Source: Gemmatimonadota bacterium
GTDB lineage: Bacteria; Gemmatimonadota; Gemmatimonadetes; Longimicrobiales; Gaopeijiaceae
Reading direction: 5' to 3'
Length of the DNA: 64,000 nucleotides
Assembly (NCBI GenBank): GCA_041390125.1
Contig: JAWKQN010000007.1
Span: 186,001-250,000, forward strand
Shown piece after piece: positions 18,471-30,850 of this stretch. Below the pieces are notes generated by a model. The model saw only the letters and a list, made by a program, of their open reading frames with translations. It ran no database searches and had not been told where the DNA came from. The number at the start of each line of letters is the position of its first letter. Positions within the stretch are counted from its first letter, which is position 1. Both the position numbers and the translations under genes were made by a program.

Positions 18471-20174
18471 ATGTCGCACGAGTTCGAGCCCAAGCTGGTC
18501 ACGGTCCTCAAGGAGGGCCTTCCCCGCGCGCAGCTGGCGCGCGACGTGGGGGCCGGTGTCCTCGTCGGGATCGTGGCGCTGCCGCTCGCGATCGCGTTCG
18601 CCATCGCGTCCGGCGTGGGTCCCGAGCAGGGCCTCTACACGGCCATCGTCGCCGGCTTCCTGATCTCGGCCCTGAGCGGCAGCCGCGTCCAGATCGGCGG
18701 ACCCACGGGCGCGTTCGTCGTGCTCGTGTACGGCATCGTGCAGACCCACGGCTACGACGGGCTGGCCGTCGCCACGCTGATGGCCGGTGTGCTGCTGATC
18801 ACGATGGGCCTGGCCCGCTTCGGCACGTTGATCCAGTTCGTGCCCTATCCCGTGACGGTGGGCTTCACGGCGGGCATCGCGCTCGTGATCGCGTCCACCC
18901 AGGTGCGGGATGCGCTGGGTCTCCCCCTGGACACCGTGCCCGCGGGCTTCGTCGCGCAGTGGCGCGCGTTCCTCCCGGTGCTCCCGCAGCCCGACCCGTG
19001 GGCCGTCGGGCTCGCCGGCCTCACCGTGCTGCTGCTGCTCGGAGGCGCGCGGTTCGCTCCGCGCGTCCCGACCTCCCTGCTGGCGCTGCTCGTCACCACG
19101 GGGCTGGTGCAGGCGCTGGATCTGCCGGTGGCCACCATCGGGAGCCGCTTCGGCTCCGTGGCGGCAGGGTTGCCGACGTTCCGGCTCCCGCGCGTGCCGC
19201 TCGAGCAGGTGCCCGACCTGCTGTCCCCCGCCGTCGCGATCGCGCTGCTCGCCGGCATCGAGAGCCTGCTCTCGGCGGTCGTCGCGGACGGCATGACCGG
19301 ACGCCGTCATCGCTCCAACATGGAGCTGATCGGTCAGGGCGTCGCCAACGTGGCGTCCCCGCTGTTCGGCGGCATCCCCGCCACCGGCGCCATCGCGCGC
19401 ACCGCCACCAACATCAAGAACGGCGGGCGCACCCCGATCGCCGGGATGGTGCACGCGCTCACGCTGCTCGTGATCCTGCTGGTGGCGGGCCGCTGGGCCG
19501 CGCTCATCCCCATGGCCACCCTGGCCGGGATCCTCCTGGTGGTGGCCTGGAACATGAGCGAGGCGCGGCTCTTCCTGCGCGTGCTGACGGCCAGCACGCG
19601 CGCCGACGCGCTGGTGCTGCTGGTCACGTTCGGTCTGACCGTCTTCGTGGACCTCACCGCGGCCATCCAGGTGGGGGTGGTGCTGGCCGCGCTCCTGTTC
19701 ATGAAGCGCATGACCGAGGTGACCGAGATGCGCACGCTCGAGTCCATGCTCGATGAAGAGGACACGACCGATCCGGACGCGGCGGTGCTGGCCACCGTGC
19801 CTGCGGGTGTCGAGGTCTTCGAGGTGAGCGGCCCCTTCTTCTTCGGCGCCGCGCACAAGTTCAAGTCCACGCTGGGCACCGTGCGGCGCCGCCCTCCGGT
19901 GTTGATCCTGCGCCTGCGGCAGGTGCCGGTGCTGGACGCGACCGGACTCCGGGCGCTGGAGGAACTGGCGGCGCAGGCGGAGCGCGATGGCACGCGTCTG
20001 GTCCTCTCCGGGGTGCAGCCGCAGCCGCTGGCGCTCCTGGAGCGCTCAGGGTTCGTGACGCGGGTGGGCGCGGAGAACGTGACGCGCGGACTGCCGGAGG
20101 CGGTGGCGCGCACGCGCGCGCTGCTCCACCTGGCGCCGCACGATCCCGTCGAGGACGCGTCGGTGTCCGCCTGA
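18471..20174 (+). CDS. SulP-family anion transporter with STAS domain
   Basis: 567 residues from ATG at 18471 (an in-frame TTG at 18462 would add three residues). About ten to twelve membrane segments are followed by a C-terminal STAS domain. Family marks: LPLAIAFAIASGVGPEQGLYTAIVAG, then SGSRVQIGGPTGAFVV, GGIPATGAIARTATNIKNGGRTP and the STAS core VLILRLRQVPVLDATGLRALEEL. SulP proteins carry sulfate, bicarbonate or other anions; substrate not resolvable here. The gene is divergent from padR and could be touched by its operators, though the sites lie closer to padR. Confidence 0.93.
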   Translation: MSHEFEPKLVTVLKEGLPRAQLARDVGAGVLVGIVALPLAIAFAIASGVGPEQGLYTAIVAGFLISALSGSRVQIGGPTGAFVVLVYGIVQTHGYDGLAVATLMAGVLLITMGLARFGTLIQFVPYPVTVGFTAGIALVIASTQVRDALGLPLDTVPAGFVAQWRAFLPVLPQPDPWAVGLAGLTVLLLLGGARFAPRVPTSLLALLVTTGLVQALDLPVATIGSRFGSVAAGLPTFRLPRVPLEQVPDLLSPAVAIALLAGIESLLSAVVADGMTGRRHRSNMELIGQGVANVASPLFGGIPATGAIARTATNIKNGGRTPIAGMVHALTLLVILLVAGRWAALIPMATLAGILLVVAWNMSEARLFLRVLTASTRADALVLLVTFGLTVFVDLTAAIQVGVVLAALLFMKRMTEVTEMRTLESMLDEEDTTDPDAAVLATVPAGVEVFEVSGPFFFGAAHKFKSTLGTVRRRPPVLILRLRQVPVLDATGLRALEELAAQAERDGTRLVLSGVQPQPLALLERSGFVTRVGAENVTRGLPEAVARTRALLHLAPHDPVEDASVSA

Positions 20175-20222
20175 CGCCCGAGTCCACTCCCTCCGCCTGA
20201 ACCCGATCCCGGAGTCCGACCC

Positions 20223-20585
20223 ATGCCCTCGGCGACAGTGCGTACGGTCGTGCTGCTCGTGTGCTCGAACGTCTTCATGACGTTCGCCTGGTATGCACAC
20301 CTGAAGAACATGGACCGGCGCGCCTGGTGGGTGGCCGCGTTGGCGAGCTGGGGCATCGCGCTCTTCGAGTACCTGTTGCAGGTACCGGCCAACCGCATCG
20401 GCTACACCGTCCTGCGGCTCGATCAGCTGAAGGTGCTGCAGGAGGTGATCGCGCTGGCGGTGTTCGTGCCGTTCTCGCTCCTCTACATGCGGAAGCCGCT
20501 GTCCTGGGACTACCTGTGGGCTGCGCTGTGCCTGCTCGCGGCTGCCTGGTTCATGTTCCGGCCGCAGGCGGGAACCACCCCATAG
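20223..20585 (+). CDS. DUF486-family small membrane protein
   Basis: 120 residues, ATG at 20223. Four hydrophobic segments make up almost the whole protein, beginning TVVLLVCSNVFMTFAWYAHL. The signatures WWVAALASWGIALFEYLLQVPANRIGY and LKVLQEVIALAVF are diagnostic of DUF486, a drug/metabolite-transporter-like family. Function is not established. It lies 48 bases after the SulP gene on the same strand and may be its operon partner. Confidence 0.88.
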   Translation: MPSATVRTVVLLVCSNVFMTFAWYAHLKNMDRRAWWVAALASWGIALFEYLLQVPANRIGYTVLRLDQLKVLQEVIALAVFVPFSLLYMRKPLSWDYLWAALCLLAAAWFMFRPQAGTTP

Positions 20586-20592
20586 GCGCGGT

Positions 20593-20608
20593 CGGAGCGC
20601 TCGCTCCG
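20593..20608. terminator. Small hairpin between convergent genes
   Basis: CGGAGC and GCTCCG form a 6-bp stem with a 4-base loop in the 39-bp gap between the DUF486 gene and the GroES-like gene. Weak alone; position supports termination. Confidence 0.4.
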
Positions 20609-20624
20609 CGCGACCCGCGGCGGG

Positions 20625-21005
20625 TCAGAACAGCGGCTCGCGACCGGTCTCCTCGCGCACCAGCGTGAGGATGGCCGCCTGTGGGACCACCAGGTAGCGC
20701 GTGCCCTCGAACGTGATCTCCACCGCGGCCTTGCGGAAGAAGAGGGCGTAGTCGCCCACCTGCGCCTGCACGGGCAGGTAGCGCGCTTCGCCGGCGCCGA
20801 TCTTCCAGGGCTCCTGGTCCAGCTCCGTGGGGGCGCCGATGGGCGTGCCGGGCCCGGTCGCCAGCACCGTTCCCCCCTGGATGGCCTGGCTGTCGACCGC
20901 CGTCGGCGGCAGGTAGAGCCCCACCCGTGTGCGCTCCTCCCCTTCCTCCGGGGAGACCAGCACCCGGTCACCCACCACGATCAACCGCTTCTTCGGCTCC
21001 GCCAT
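20625..21005 (-). CDS. GroES-like co-chaperonin
   Basis: 126 residues. The Cpn10 fold is shown by KKRLIVVGDRVLVSPEEGEERTR, a mobile-loop region with a GLYLPPT segment, and GTVLATGPGTP. The region KIGAGEARYLPVQAQVGDYALFFRKAAVEI matches the GroES beta-barrel close, although it is longer than canonical GroES (about 97 residues). No groEL is adjacent, so this is a solitary, probably extra copy. It is divergently spaced from nothing obvious; the sulfatase-fold gene ends upstream on the same strand, 110 bases away. Confidence 0.85.
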   Translation of the reverse strand: MAEPKKRLIVVGDRVLVSPEEGEERTRVGLYLPPTAVDSQAIQGGTVLATGPGTPIGAPTELDQEPWKIGAGEARYLPVQAQVGDYALFFRKAAVEITFEGTRYLVVPQAAILTLVREETGREPLF

Positions 21006-21115
21006 GGTCGCTCGCTCCCGATGTGTGCGCGGCTCGGCTCCGGGGGGAAGCTCGGCCACGGTCGCGCGCGTAGAGTATGCAACGAAGGAGGGGCGAGCGG
21101 CACCCGGGGTGTTCC

Positions 21116-23260
21116 TCAGGACCCGCCCGGCGCGTCCTCGGTCGGCGCGAGGTGACCCTCGAGCGGCGTGAAGTGCCCGCTCACGGTGGCGTCGCGCAGG
21201 TCGGCCCGCAGTCCCGGGAGCGCCTGCGCCCCCCGCGGGGTGCCGATCAGGTCGGAGAGTTGCCAGGGATCGGACACGAGGTCGTAGAGCTCCTCGACGC
21301 CGTCGCCGTTGCGGATGTAGTACAGGTCGCCACTCGCCACCGCCTTCATGGGTCCGCGCACCACCGGCCCGTCGAAATCCGAGAGCGGATAGGGATCGAC
21401 CTCGGTCAGCGCGGCGGCGCGCGCGCTCCATCCCGACTCTGGATCCCAGGTGCGGCGCAGCGTCGTGCCGGCGAACGGCGCGGGCCCGGCAAGCCCCAGG
21501 ACGTCGGCGATCGTGGAGGGGACGTCGCGGATGGACACCGTCTCGTGCACGCGCAGCCCGGCGGGCACGCGGCCCGGCAACACCATCAGCAGAGGCACGC
21601 GCGTCAGCATCTGGTACAGGCTGTTGGAGTGCCCCTCGAGGCCGTGCTCGAAGAACTGGTCGCCGTGATCCGCCGTGACCACGATCAACGTCTCGTCCAG
21701 CAGTCCGCGAGTCTCCAACGCGTCCAGCAACCCGCCGATGGCGTCGTCCAGGTAGCGGATCGATCCGTCGTAGCGATCGACGGCCTCCCGCTCCTCGCGG
21801 GTCAGCGCCCGCGTCTGGCCCGGAGCCGTGGCGATGGAGTCGCGCGGCACCTCGCGGATCTGGCTGAGCTGGGGCTCGAAGCGCTCGTAGGGCTCGTGCG
21901 CGTCGAAGTAGTTGAGGAAGCCGAAGAACGGCCGCCCGTCCAACCCGTCCACCCACGTGAGGAACTCGTCGTTGACGTCCGTGGCCAGCTTGCGCTCGAA
22001 CAGCAGCCAGCCGCCGGGGACGAGCGCGCGCAGGCGGTTCATCGCCTTCTGCACGGCCGCCGCGGAGTAGATCCACGTCTCGAACGTGCGTTGGTGATCG
22101 CGGTAGGTGCGGAAGCCGCGGTCCAGGCCCGTGATGCGGGTCGTGTAGAGCAGGTTGGCGACGAACCCACCGGTCTCGTAGCCGTGTCCCGACAGGAACT
22201 CCGCCAGCGTGGGATAGCGCGTGTCGAGCGGCTCTAGCCAGTTCGCCGACATCTCGTGGTGCCAACGGCCCGTGAACAGGCTCGAATGCGAGGGCAGCGT
22301 CCACGGCGCGGTGGAGAAGGCCCGATCGAAGACCACGCCCCGTTCGGCGAACGCCTCCAGGCGCGGGGTGGTGGGACGCGGATAGCCGTACAGACCGAGG
22401 CTCTGGGCCCGCACGGTGTCGAGCACGAGCAGCAGGACATTGGGGACGGCGCGGCCGGAGGCCGCAGCGCTGCCCTGCGGCCCCACCGCGGAGCCCGGCC
22501 GCAGCCCCACCATCCCGCCGAGCGACAGCACACCCACGAGGGCGCCCGCGACCCCGAGCTGACGCGCCGAGCGTGCGGGTGCGCGGGCGAAGGCCTTGGC
22601 GGCCTGGACCCCCAGGCCCAGCGCCAGGACGCCCGACGCCAGCGAGTGGATCCCGAGCTGCTTCATCGAGATCAGGATGCCCCACCCGCCGATCGCCACG
22701 AGGACCGCCAGCAGCGGCTGGATGGAGACGCGGCGTGCCGGCCACGCGGTCACGAGCAGGTAGCCCACCGCCAGCGCCGCGAAGAAGGCCGCCTGGGAGG
22801 TGGGGATCATCCAGACCAGGTCCGGATTGGACCACTCGAAGAACACGCGGTCGTAGCGGTACTTGAGCGTCCGCAGGACGACCTCGACCGCGCCCAGGAC
22901 CGCGCCCACGGCCGCCGCCTGCAGCACGGCACCGGCCCACGATACGGTGGGCTCCGCCTGGAACCAGGCGCGGCGGAGCGCCGCGACCCGGTCGCCGAAG
23001 CGCACCAGCAGGACCGCGGCGAGCCCCAGGACCCCGGCGGCGACCGTCCCGCGCAGGGCCAGCCCCGACCAGAAGGCCTGGTAGCGCTCCAGCGGGGTCC
23101 GGCTCCGCCCCTGGAACAGGTCGTTCAGGAAGGGGACGCTGTCGCCCGAATAGGCCGAACGGATCAGGCGGGGCGCGAGACCGTACGCGAAGACGATCCA
23201 CAGGAGCAGGAGCACAGCGGCCCCCACGCCGACGCGGATCGCCGTCTTCCTCCTGTCCAT
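21116..23260 (-). CDS. Membrane-anchored sulfatase/alkaline-phosphatase-superfamily hydrolase
   Basis: 714 residues from ATG at 23260. Six to seven membrane segments occupy about residues 1-245; the catalytic domain follows and probably faces the periplasm. Superfamily motifs: VPNVLLLVLDTVRAQSLGLYG (metal Asp), APWTLPSHSSLFTG (nucleophile loop) and VVTADHGDQFFEHG (metal Asp-His). In true sulfatases the residue two before P-S is Cys or Ser, converted to formylglycine; here it is Thr (T-L-P-S). It may therefore be a phosphatase or phosphotransferase of the same fold rather than a sulfatase. The C-terminus carries the usual GVEELYDLVSDPWQLSDLIG segment. Confidence 0.85.
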   Translation of the reverse strand: MDRRKTAIRVGVGAAVLLLLWIVFAYGLAPRLIRSAYSGDSVPFLNDLFQGRSRTPLERYQAFWSGLALRGTVAAGVLGLAAVLLVRFGDRVAALRRAWFQAEPTVSWAGAVLQAAAVGAVLGAVEVVLRTLKYRYDRVFFEWSNPDLVWMIPTSQAAFFAALAVGYLLVTAWPARRVSIQPLLAVLVAIGGWGILISMKQLGIHSLASGVLALGLGVQAAKAFARAPARSARQLGVAGALVGVLSLGGMVGLRPGSAVGPQGSAAASGRAVPNVLLLVLDTVRAQSLGLYGYPRPTTPRLEAFAERGVVFDRAFSTAPWTLPSHSSLFTGRWHHEMSANWLEPLDTRYPTLAEFLSGHGYETGGFVANLLYTTRITGLDRGFRTYRDHQRTFETWIYSAAAVQKAMNRLRALVPGGWLLFERKLATDVNDEFLTWVDGLDGRPFFGFLNYFDAHEPYERFEPQLSQIREVPRDSIATAPGQTRALTREEREAVDRYDGSIRYLDDAIGGLLDALETRGLLDETLIVVTADHGDQFFEHGLEGHSNSLYQMLTRVPLLMVLPGRVPAGLRVHETVSIRDVPSTIADVLGLAGPAPFAGTTLRRTWDPESGWSARAAALTEVDPYPLSDFDGPVVRGPMKAVASGDLYYIRNGDGVEELYDLVSDPWQLSDLIGTPRGAQALPGLRADLRDATVSGHFTPLEGHLAPTEDAPGGS

Positions 23261-23390
23261 GGACCTCCGCCTGGGGGTGGGCTGGGCAGGTCGCTGTACG
23301 GGCGGCGCTCCGCGGTCGGAGCGCCACGGCCCCGACCTGCGGGGGCCCAATGATCGCCGCGCGGCGCCCGAGGCAGCAAGGATGGGGCCC

Positions 23391-24740
23391 TCAGGCGCCG
23401 GCGGCCCCGGGGTCCGCGCCGCGCTCCACCCGGAAGCGCACGACCCGCTCCACCTCAAGCGCGTCGGTGACCACCGCCCACACCGAGTCCCCGCGGATCA
23501 CCGGGAGGGGATGGGTCTGGAAGCCGTCGGGCGCCTCCACCCGGCCCAGGTAGCGCCCGTCCCGGTCGAACACGTCGAAGCGGACGGGCTCGGTCCAGAC
23601 GGTCGGTGCGTCGGGCTCGCCCGGGCCTGCCTCCCACGCCGGCTCGCCGGTGTCCGTGCCGGGACCGTGCAGCAGCACCCAGAGGTGTCCTTCCGCCGTG
23701 GGCGTGAAGCCGCGGTAGGCCGGCTTCACGTCCGGGATGGGAGGGCCATTCCAGCTCCAGGCCGGATCCACGCGGCGCAGGTTGCGGGTGACCTGCGCTT
23801 CGCGGGCGCTGCGCTCGGCGGCGGAGACCGGCACCGGCGTGTGCGGGGCGGTGATGCGCAGCACGGACCCGTCGCGGTGGAGGACATCGACGCGGTACGC
23901 GGACGAGATGCCGTGCACGAAGTCGCCATAGCGCGTGAACGCGAACTGCTGGGTGGGTGCGAACGGCACGCCGGTCCGGCTCACGCTCCCCTCGCGACTC
24001 GCTTCCACCACCTCGGCCTCGAAGGGCGGGATCGGCGGTTCGAATGCATCCAGCGAATCGCCCTCGGGTGAGTAGTGGACGAGACCGCGCTTCCACTGCG
24101 CGACGCCCTCGGCCAGGTTGAGCACCGTGGACGTGAAGACGTGGTCCGCCGTATCCACGACCAGAGGCGACGACGTCATGAACGACCCCATCAGCGGCCA
24201 GGTGGCGGTGGGACTCCCGTCCGCCCCGAACACCTGGATGCGCGCGTTTCCCGGATCCCGCACGAGCACGTGCCCGTCCGACAGGACGCCGAGCCCCGCG
24301 TCGGGTCCCTTCAGCTCGCCGGGACCGCTCCCCGGTCGCCCGTAGGACCGCACGTACGTCCCGTCGGGAGCGTACTCGCGCAATGACGGCACCTGGCTGT
24401 CCAGCACCAGCACGGAGCCGTCCGCCGTCACCGCCAGCGCCTCCACGCTGCCCAGCAGCGTCTCCTCCGGACCCTCCAGGCTGCCGATGGACACCTCCGA
24501 CACCAGACGCGCCGGTGCACCCCACACGCTGCCCGATAGTGTCTGCACCTGGATCGTGTCGCCGAGGGTGTCGACGCGGGCGGTCCAGGCGTTGGAGTCG
24601 TCGGCGACCTCCCCGCCGCACGCGGCGAGCAGCAGGGTCAGCGGGCCCAGGTGCCTCAGCCCGGCAGCGGCGAGGCAGGGGCGGATCGCGTCCGCGGCGC
24701 GAGGCCGGAGCACCCGGTCCTCCGTGCGGGAACGGCTCAT
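23391..24740 (-). CDS. Lipoprotein with six-bladed beta-propeller
   Basis: 449 residues from ATG at 24740. After a basic N-terminus a lipobox-like TLLLAAC (about residue 42) predicts lipidation. The domain has NHL-like blades: ALAVTADGSVLVLDSQVPSL, then LGVLSDGHVLVRDPGNARIQVFG and FDVFDRDGRYLGRVEAPDG. This matches the '6-bladed beta-propeller' proteins common in Bacteroidota and Gemmatimonadota. No catalytic residues are recognisable. It is divergent from the second ADOP permease gene, 165 bases apart, and no operon partner is clear. Confidence 0.82.
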   Translation of the reverse strand: MSRSRTEDRVLRPRAADAIRPCLAAAGLRHLGPLTLLLAACGGEVADDSNAWTARVDTLGDTIQVQTLSGSVWGAPARLVSEVSIGSLEGPEETLLGSVEALAVTADGSVLVLDSQVPSLREYAPDGTYVRSYGRPGSGPGELKGPDAGLGVLSDGHVLVRDPGNARIQVFGADGSPTATWPLMGSFMTSSPLVVDTADHVFTSTVLNLAEGVAQWKRGLVHYSPEGDSLDAFEPPIPPFEAEVVEASREGSVSRTGVPFAPTQQFAFTRYGDFVHGISSAYRVDVLHRDGSVLRITAPHTPVPVSAAERSAREAQVTRNLRRVDPAWSWNGPPIPDVKPAYRGFTPTAEGHLWVLLHGPGTDTGEPAWEAGPGEPDAPTVWTEPVRFDVFDRDGRYLGRVEAPDGFQTHPLPVIRGDSVWAVVTDALEVERVVRFRVERGADPGAAGA

Positions 24741-24905
24741 CGGGGCCTCCGCTGGATGGGTTCGTGGGCTTGGACGGCGGGTCGCGCACGGGCGTTGCCC
24801 CCCGGGTCCCCAGGAAACCGTCGCTCCTCGAAGCCCGTAGGGCCAGCCCGAGGGGACTCCGCACGCGGAGTCGTCCGCCCGTCTCGTCGCTCCCCGGGAG
24901 TCCAC

Positions 24906-27380
<2,475 letters not shown>

Positions 27381-27509
27381 CGGCCGGGCCGCTCCGCGCG
27401 GGCGTCCTCCGGGTCGGCGGGCTCGCGGCGCCTCCGTCCTTCCCTCATCTTGCCGGGGATTCGTGGGCTTTCGTGGCCCCGAGGCACCCACGGCAGCGAG
27501 GTCTGGCGG

Positions 27510-30500
27510 ATGAGGACGAGGACGCGGGGCGGGACCTGGGGGAGGGGCCTGCTGATCGCGGGAGCGCTCGGGATGGGGGTCGCTCCGGCGGCCCGGGCCC
27601 AGGACGCCCCGGCGGACAGCAGCGCAAAGAACCCGGAGCAGGAGGGTCTGCCCCTCGAGCCCGGTCGCCGCATCCGCATGACGGTGGACCGGGGATCGTG
27701 GATGTCGGTGGACGTGAGCCCCGACGGGGCGACGCTCGTCTTCGACCTGCTGGGCGATCTCTACACGCTGCCGATCGGCGGCGGTCGGGCCACTCCGCTC
27801 ACGCACGGGATGGCCTTCGACGCCCAGCCGCGCTTCAGCCCGGACGGCAGCCGCATCGTCTTCGTGTCCGACCGCAGTGGCGGCGACAACCTCTGGATCA
27901 TGGCGCTGGACGGCTCCGACACCGTGCAGGTCACCAAGGGGGACGACAACGGTTACCTGTCCCCCGAGTGGACGCCGGACGGCGACTACGTCGTGGCCAG
28001 CAAGAGCCCGGGTCCCGGCGTCGAGAAGCTGTGGATGTACCACGTGGACGGCGGCTCCGGCGTGGGCTTGGTGCAGGAGCCGGCCAACCTGCGCATGGTG
28101 GGCGCGGCCTTCGGCCCCGACGAGCGCTACGTGTGGCATGCGCAGCGCCGCGGGAGCTGGCAGTACAACTCGGGCTTCGGCGAGTGGGACCTGGCGGTCT
28201 ACGACCGCGAGACGGGCGAGACGGCGGTGCGCACGGCGCGCTACGGCGGGGGCGTGCGGCCCACGCTCTCCCCGGACGGTCGGTGGCTGGTCTACGGCAC
28301 GCGGCACGTGGCCGAGACCGGCCTGCGCATCCGCGATCTCCAGACCGGCGAGGAACGCTGGCTGGCGTACCCGGTGCAGCGGGACGAGATGGAGTCACGC
28401 GCCTCGCGTGACGTGCTGCCCGGGATGTCCTTCACGCCGGACTCGCGCGCGCTGGTCGTCTCCTACGGGGGCCGGCTCTGGAGCGTCCCGGCGGACGGGG
28501 GTGCGCCTTCCGAGATCCCGTTCACGGTGGACGTGGACCTGCCGATCGGACCGCTGGTGGACTTCGACTATCCCGTCGAGGACACGCCCACCTTCGTGGC
28601 CAAGCAGATCCGCGATGCGACGCCTTCGCCGGACGGATCGCGATTGGCCTTCGCGGTGCTGGGCGACCTGTACGTGATGGACTGGCCGGACGGGACGCCG
28701 CGCCGCCTCACCCGGATGGACGCGCAGGAGGCCCACCCGGTGTGGTCTCCCGATGGCCGCTGGATCGCCTTCACGACCTGGTCGGGCGCGGAGGACGACG
28801 GGGCCCTCTACCGCGTCCGCGCCGACGGGCGCGGCACGCCCGAGCGCGTGACCACCGAGCCCGGCTACTACACGGATCCGGTGTGGTCGCCGGACGGCGC
28901 CCGCATCGTGGCGCTCCGCACGCAGGGACGCGCCTACGACGAGGCCCTGGCGCGCGGCATCCCGGGCGGCCTGCAGGACCTGCTCTGGGTGCCGGCGACC
29001 GGCGGCCCGTCCACCCTCATCGCGCCCGTGGACGGCTTCGGCGCTCCCCACTTCACCCGGGACGCCGAACGGATCTGGGTGAGCGGCTCCGACGGGCTCG
29101 TCTCCATGCGCTGGGACGGCACGGACCGCAAGACGCATGTGCAGGTGCGCGGCCGTTCGCAGGGCAGCGGACCCGGCATCCCCGCCTCCGCGATCTGGAT
29201 GGCCCCCGAAGGCGACCAGGCCCTCGCGCAGGTGGTCAACGACCTCTACCTGGTGACCGTCCCGCGGGTGGGCGGCGAGGTGCCCACCATCTCCGTCGCC
29301 AATCCCGACAACGCCGCCTTCCCGGCGAAGCGGCTCACCGACATCGGCGCGCAGTTCCCGGTGTGGGGCGCCGACGCGCGCACCGTGCACTGGTCCATCG
29401 GCAACGCGCACTTCGTGCACGACGTCGCGGCCGCGCAGGCGTTCGCGGACTCGGTCGAAGCCGCCACGCCCGACTCCGCCCAGGGCCGTCGCAACGGCGA
29501 AGAGCGCCCGCGCTACCAGCCCCAGGAGCGCCGCGTGCGCGTGGAGGTCGAGCGCGACCTCCCGGACGGCGTGGCGGTGCTGCGCGGCGCCCGGGTGATC
29601 ACCATGCGGGGTGACGAGATCCTGGAGCGCGGCGACATCGTGATCCGCGGCAACCGGATCGAGGCCGTGGGCGCGCAGGGCTCGGTGACGGTGCCGGACG
29701 GCGCGGAGATCATCGACGTGTCGGGCAAGACGATCGTGCCGGGCTTCGTGGACACCCACGCGCACCTGCGGGCCCAGATCGACCTGCTGCGCGACCAGCC
29801 CTGGTCGTACGCGGCCAATCTGGCCTACGGCGTGACCACCACCCGCGACCCGCAGACCGGCACCACCGACGTGCTCAGCTACGAGGACTTCGTGCGCGCC
29901 GGCCGCATGCGCTCGCCACGGATCTACTCCACCGGACCGGGCGTCTTCAGCTCGGAGGGCATCAGCAGCTTGAAGGAGGCGCGCGACGTGCTGCGCCGCT
30001 ACTCCGACTACTACGACACCAAGACCATCAAGATGTACGGCGCCGGCAACCGCGAGGTGCGGCAGTGGATCATCCAGGCCGCGCGCGAGCAGCGGCTGAT
30101 GCCCACGACCGAAGGGTCGTTGGACCTGGCGCTGAACCTGACGATGGGGATCGACGGGTACTCCGGCATGGAGCACAACATGCCCGGATTCCCGCTGTAC
30201 GAGGACGTGGTGCAGCTCGTCGCGGAGTCCAGGATGGCGTACACGCCCACGATCATCGTCACGTACGGGGGGCCGTGGGGTGAGAACTATTTCTATGCCA
30301 CCGAAGACGTCTTCGGCAACGAGAAGCTCCGGCGCTGGACGCCGTTCGAGGAGCTGCAGCAGAAGGCGCTGCGGCGGCCCGGTCCGACCTCTCCGGGAGG
30401 CTCCAACGGCTGGTTCCATCCGCTGGTGCAGACCTTCGACCGGGTGGCCGCGTTCGCGAAGGACGTGTTGCGGGCCGGGGGCCGCGTGGGTGTGGGCAGC

Positions 30501-30848
30501 CACGGACAGCTCCAGGGCCTGGGCTACCACTGGGAGCTGTGGATGATGCAGTCGGGCGGCATGACCGAGCACGAAGCGTTGCGCGTCGCCACCCTCGTGG
30601 GGGCCGAGTCGCTGGGACTCGACCGGGACCTGGGATCGATCGAGGCGGGGAAGCTGGCCGACCTGCTCGTCCTGGACCGCAATCCCCTGGACGACATCCG
30701 GGCCAGCGACAGCATCGACCGGGTGATGATGAACGGACGGCTCTACGACGCGATGTCTCTGGACGAGGTGTGGCCGCGGCAGCAGGCGGCCGGTCCGTTC
30801 TACTGGCAGGAGCCGCCGATGCCGGACGTCCCGGCCGGGGTGCGCTGA
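27510..30848 (+). CDS. Exported TolB-propeller/amidohydrolase fusion
   Basis: 1,112 residues from ATG at 27510. A signal peptide (GLLIAGALGMGVAPAARAQD) is followed by TolB/PD40-type blades across about residues 45-610 (for example SPDGATLVFDLLGDLYTLP, RFSPDGSRIVFVSDRSGG, HPVWSPDGRWIAFTTW). The C-terminal 470 residues are an amidohydrolase, with a new small beta domain (VLRGARVITMRGDEILERG), the metal motif FVDTHAHLRAQ (HxH intact) and late YDTKTIKMYGAG and GVGSHGQ motifs. The closing blade is LADLLVLDRNPLDDIRASD. Such fusions are frequent in Gemmatimonadota; they may be peptidase- or imidazolonepropionase-like, but the substrate is unknown. A small membrane protein gene starts 2 bases after it. 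Confidence 0.9.
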   Translation: MRTRTRGGTWGRGLLIAGALGMGVAPAARAQDAPADSSAKNPEQEGLPLEPGRRIRMTVDRGSWMSVDVSPDGATLVFDLLGDLYTLPIGGGRATPLTHGMAFDAQPRFSPDGSRIVFVSDRSGGDNLWIMALDGSDTVQVTKGDDNGYLSPEWTPDGDYVVASKSPGPGVEKLWMYHVDGGSGVGLVQEPANLRMVGAAFGPDERYVWHAQRRGSWQYNSGFGEWDLAVYDRETGETAVRTARYGGGVRPTLSPDGRWLVYGTRHVAETGLRIRDLQTGEERWLAYPVQRDEMESRASRDVLPGMSFTPDSRALVVSYGGRLWSVPADGGAPSEIPFTVDVDLPIGPLVDFDYPVEDTPTFVAKQIRDATPSPDGSRLAFAVLGDLYVMDWPDGTPRRLTRMDAQEAHPVWSPDGRWIAFTTWSGAEDDGALYRVRADGRGTPERVTTEPGYYTDPVWSPDGARIVALRTQGRAYDEALARGIPGGLQDLLWVPATGGPSTLIAPVDGFGAPHFTRDAERIWVSGSDGLVSMRWDGTDRKTHVQVRGRSQGSGPGIPASAIWMAPEGDQALAQVVNDLYLVTVPRVGGEVPTISVANPDNAAFPAKRLTDIGAQFPVWGADARTVHWSIGNAHFVHDVAAAQAFADSVEAATPDSAQGRRNGEERPRYQPQERRVRVEVERDLPDGVAVLRGARVITMRGDEILERGDIVIRGNRIEAVGAQGSVTVPDGAEIIDVSGKTIVPGFVDTHAHLRAQIDLLRDQPWSYAANLAYGVTTTRDPQTGTTDVLSYEDFVRAGRMRSPRIYSTGPGVFSSEGISSLKEARDVLRRYSDYYDTKTIKMYGAGNREVRQWIIQAAREQRLMPTTEGSLDLALNLTMGIDGYSGMEHNMPGFPLYEDVVQLVAESRMAYTPTIIVTYGGPWGENYFYATEDVFGNEKLRRWTPFEELQQKALRRPGPTSPGGSNGWFHPLVQTFDRVAAFAKDVLRAGGRVGVGSHGQLQGLGYHWELWMMQSGGMTEHEALRVATLVGAESLGLDRDLGSIEAGKLADLLVLDRNPLDDIRASDSIDRVMMNGRLYDAMSLDEVWPRQQAAGPFYWQEPPMPDVPAGVR

Positions 30849-30850
30849 CC

